Positions 32,819-32,982 of a DNA stretch of 32,982 nucleotides are shown one piece after another. The stretch comes from Gammaproteobacteria bacterium 42_54_T18 (GTDB taxonomy: Bacteria > Pseudomonadota > Gammaproteobacteria > Pseudomonadales > Ketobacteraceae). The notes beneath the pieces are model-generated. The model did not search any database, was not told where the DNA came from, and saw only the letters and a list, made by a program, of their open reading frames with translations. The first letter of the stretch is position 1, and every line of letters starts with the position of its first letter. Position numbers and translations under genes: made by a program. The DNA lies in contig MAAL01000058.1 in the NCBI GenBank assembly GCA_002163245.1, positions 1 to 32,982 of the forward strand, written 5' to 3'.

Positions 32819-32982
32819 TGTTTATACCGAAAGAAAAACGGTTCTGTCGCAAACTCAAATTCCGTCGCCTTAATTGAAGGTTTCGCTTTCCTCAGAGGCA
32901 ACTATGCTGCAAGCGAATAAAATTGCTCCCATACCGTTTTATCTTCTGAGTAAATCATCTGTCCTTGCTTGAACATCGAGCA

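Overview
The window looks like the backbone of an AT-rich plasmid from a cold or marine gammaproteobacterium (Psychromonas, Moritella, Colwellia or Shewanella-like; this is inference from gene types, codon use and IS content). The plasmid call rests on a par-rep operon (parA, parB, a small gene, an RPA-type initiator) beside an array of 17-bp iterons, a KfrA-like coiled-coil protein, a hipBA toxin-antitoxin pair and a heavy load of insertion sequences.

Layout. 1-6.7 kb: an IS91-family element with its own tyrosine recombinase. Its transposase gene is split by a 3.46-kb element carrying three tandem tyrosine recombinases (a Recombinase-In-Trio, RIT, element), and the whole is bracketed by ~110-bp diverged inverted repeats. 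6.8-9.9 kb: two membrane-protein genes on the minus strand, a CNNM/DUF21-CBS protein and a CPA2 cation:proton antiporter with an RCK domain. 10.3-12.3 kb: a decayed integrase and a frameshifted IS4-family element. 12.3-14.1 kb: hipBA behind three evenly spaced operators. 14.4-15.5 kb: a gene whose product resembles the replication-terminator protein Tus, preceded by three copies of a 13-bp motif, one inverted relative to the other two. 15.7-19.5 kb: iteron origin, repA, a small possible double ribbon-helix-helix gene, parB and parA, with two large palindromes that are good parS candidates. 19.6-23.1 kb: an IS3-family element with intact ends and a 3-bp target duplication, whose orfB is interrupted by a group II intron encoding a reverse transcriptase/maturase. 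23.6-24.3 kb: a dead ISXO2-like transposase. 24.4-25.5 kb: kfrA-like gene with operator. 26.8-32.3 kb: a plus-strand run of exported and small proteins (two LPP20/FlgT-like proteins, a lipoprotein and several unknown genes). 32.4-33 kb: remnants of IS110 and IS66 transposases.

How it fits together. parA-parB-rhh-repA appear to be one co-oriented operon with a good promoter upstream of parA. The palindrome AACATAC/GTATGTT occurs both at that promoter and inside the origin, which suggests shared control of partition and replication. The Tus-like gene lies only ~0.2 kb from the origin. If its 13-bp motifs are Ter sites with E. coli polarity, they form a fork trap next to the origin that would make replication essentially unidirectional. 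This Tus/Ter-like module is the most interesting system in the window. The tyrosine-recombinase trio with its symmetrical ends is the second.
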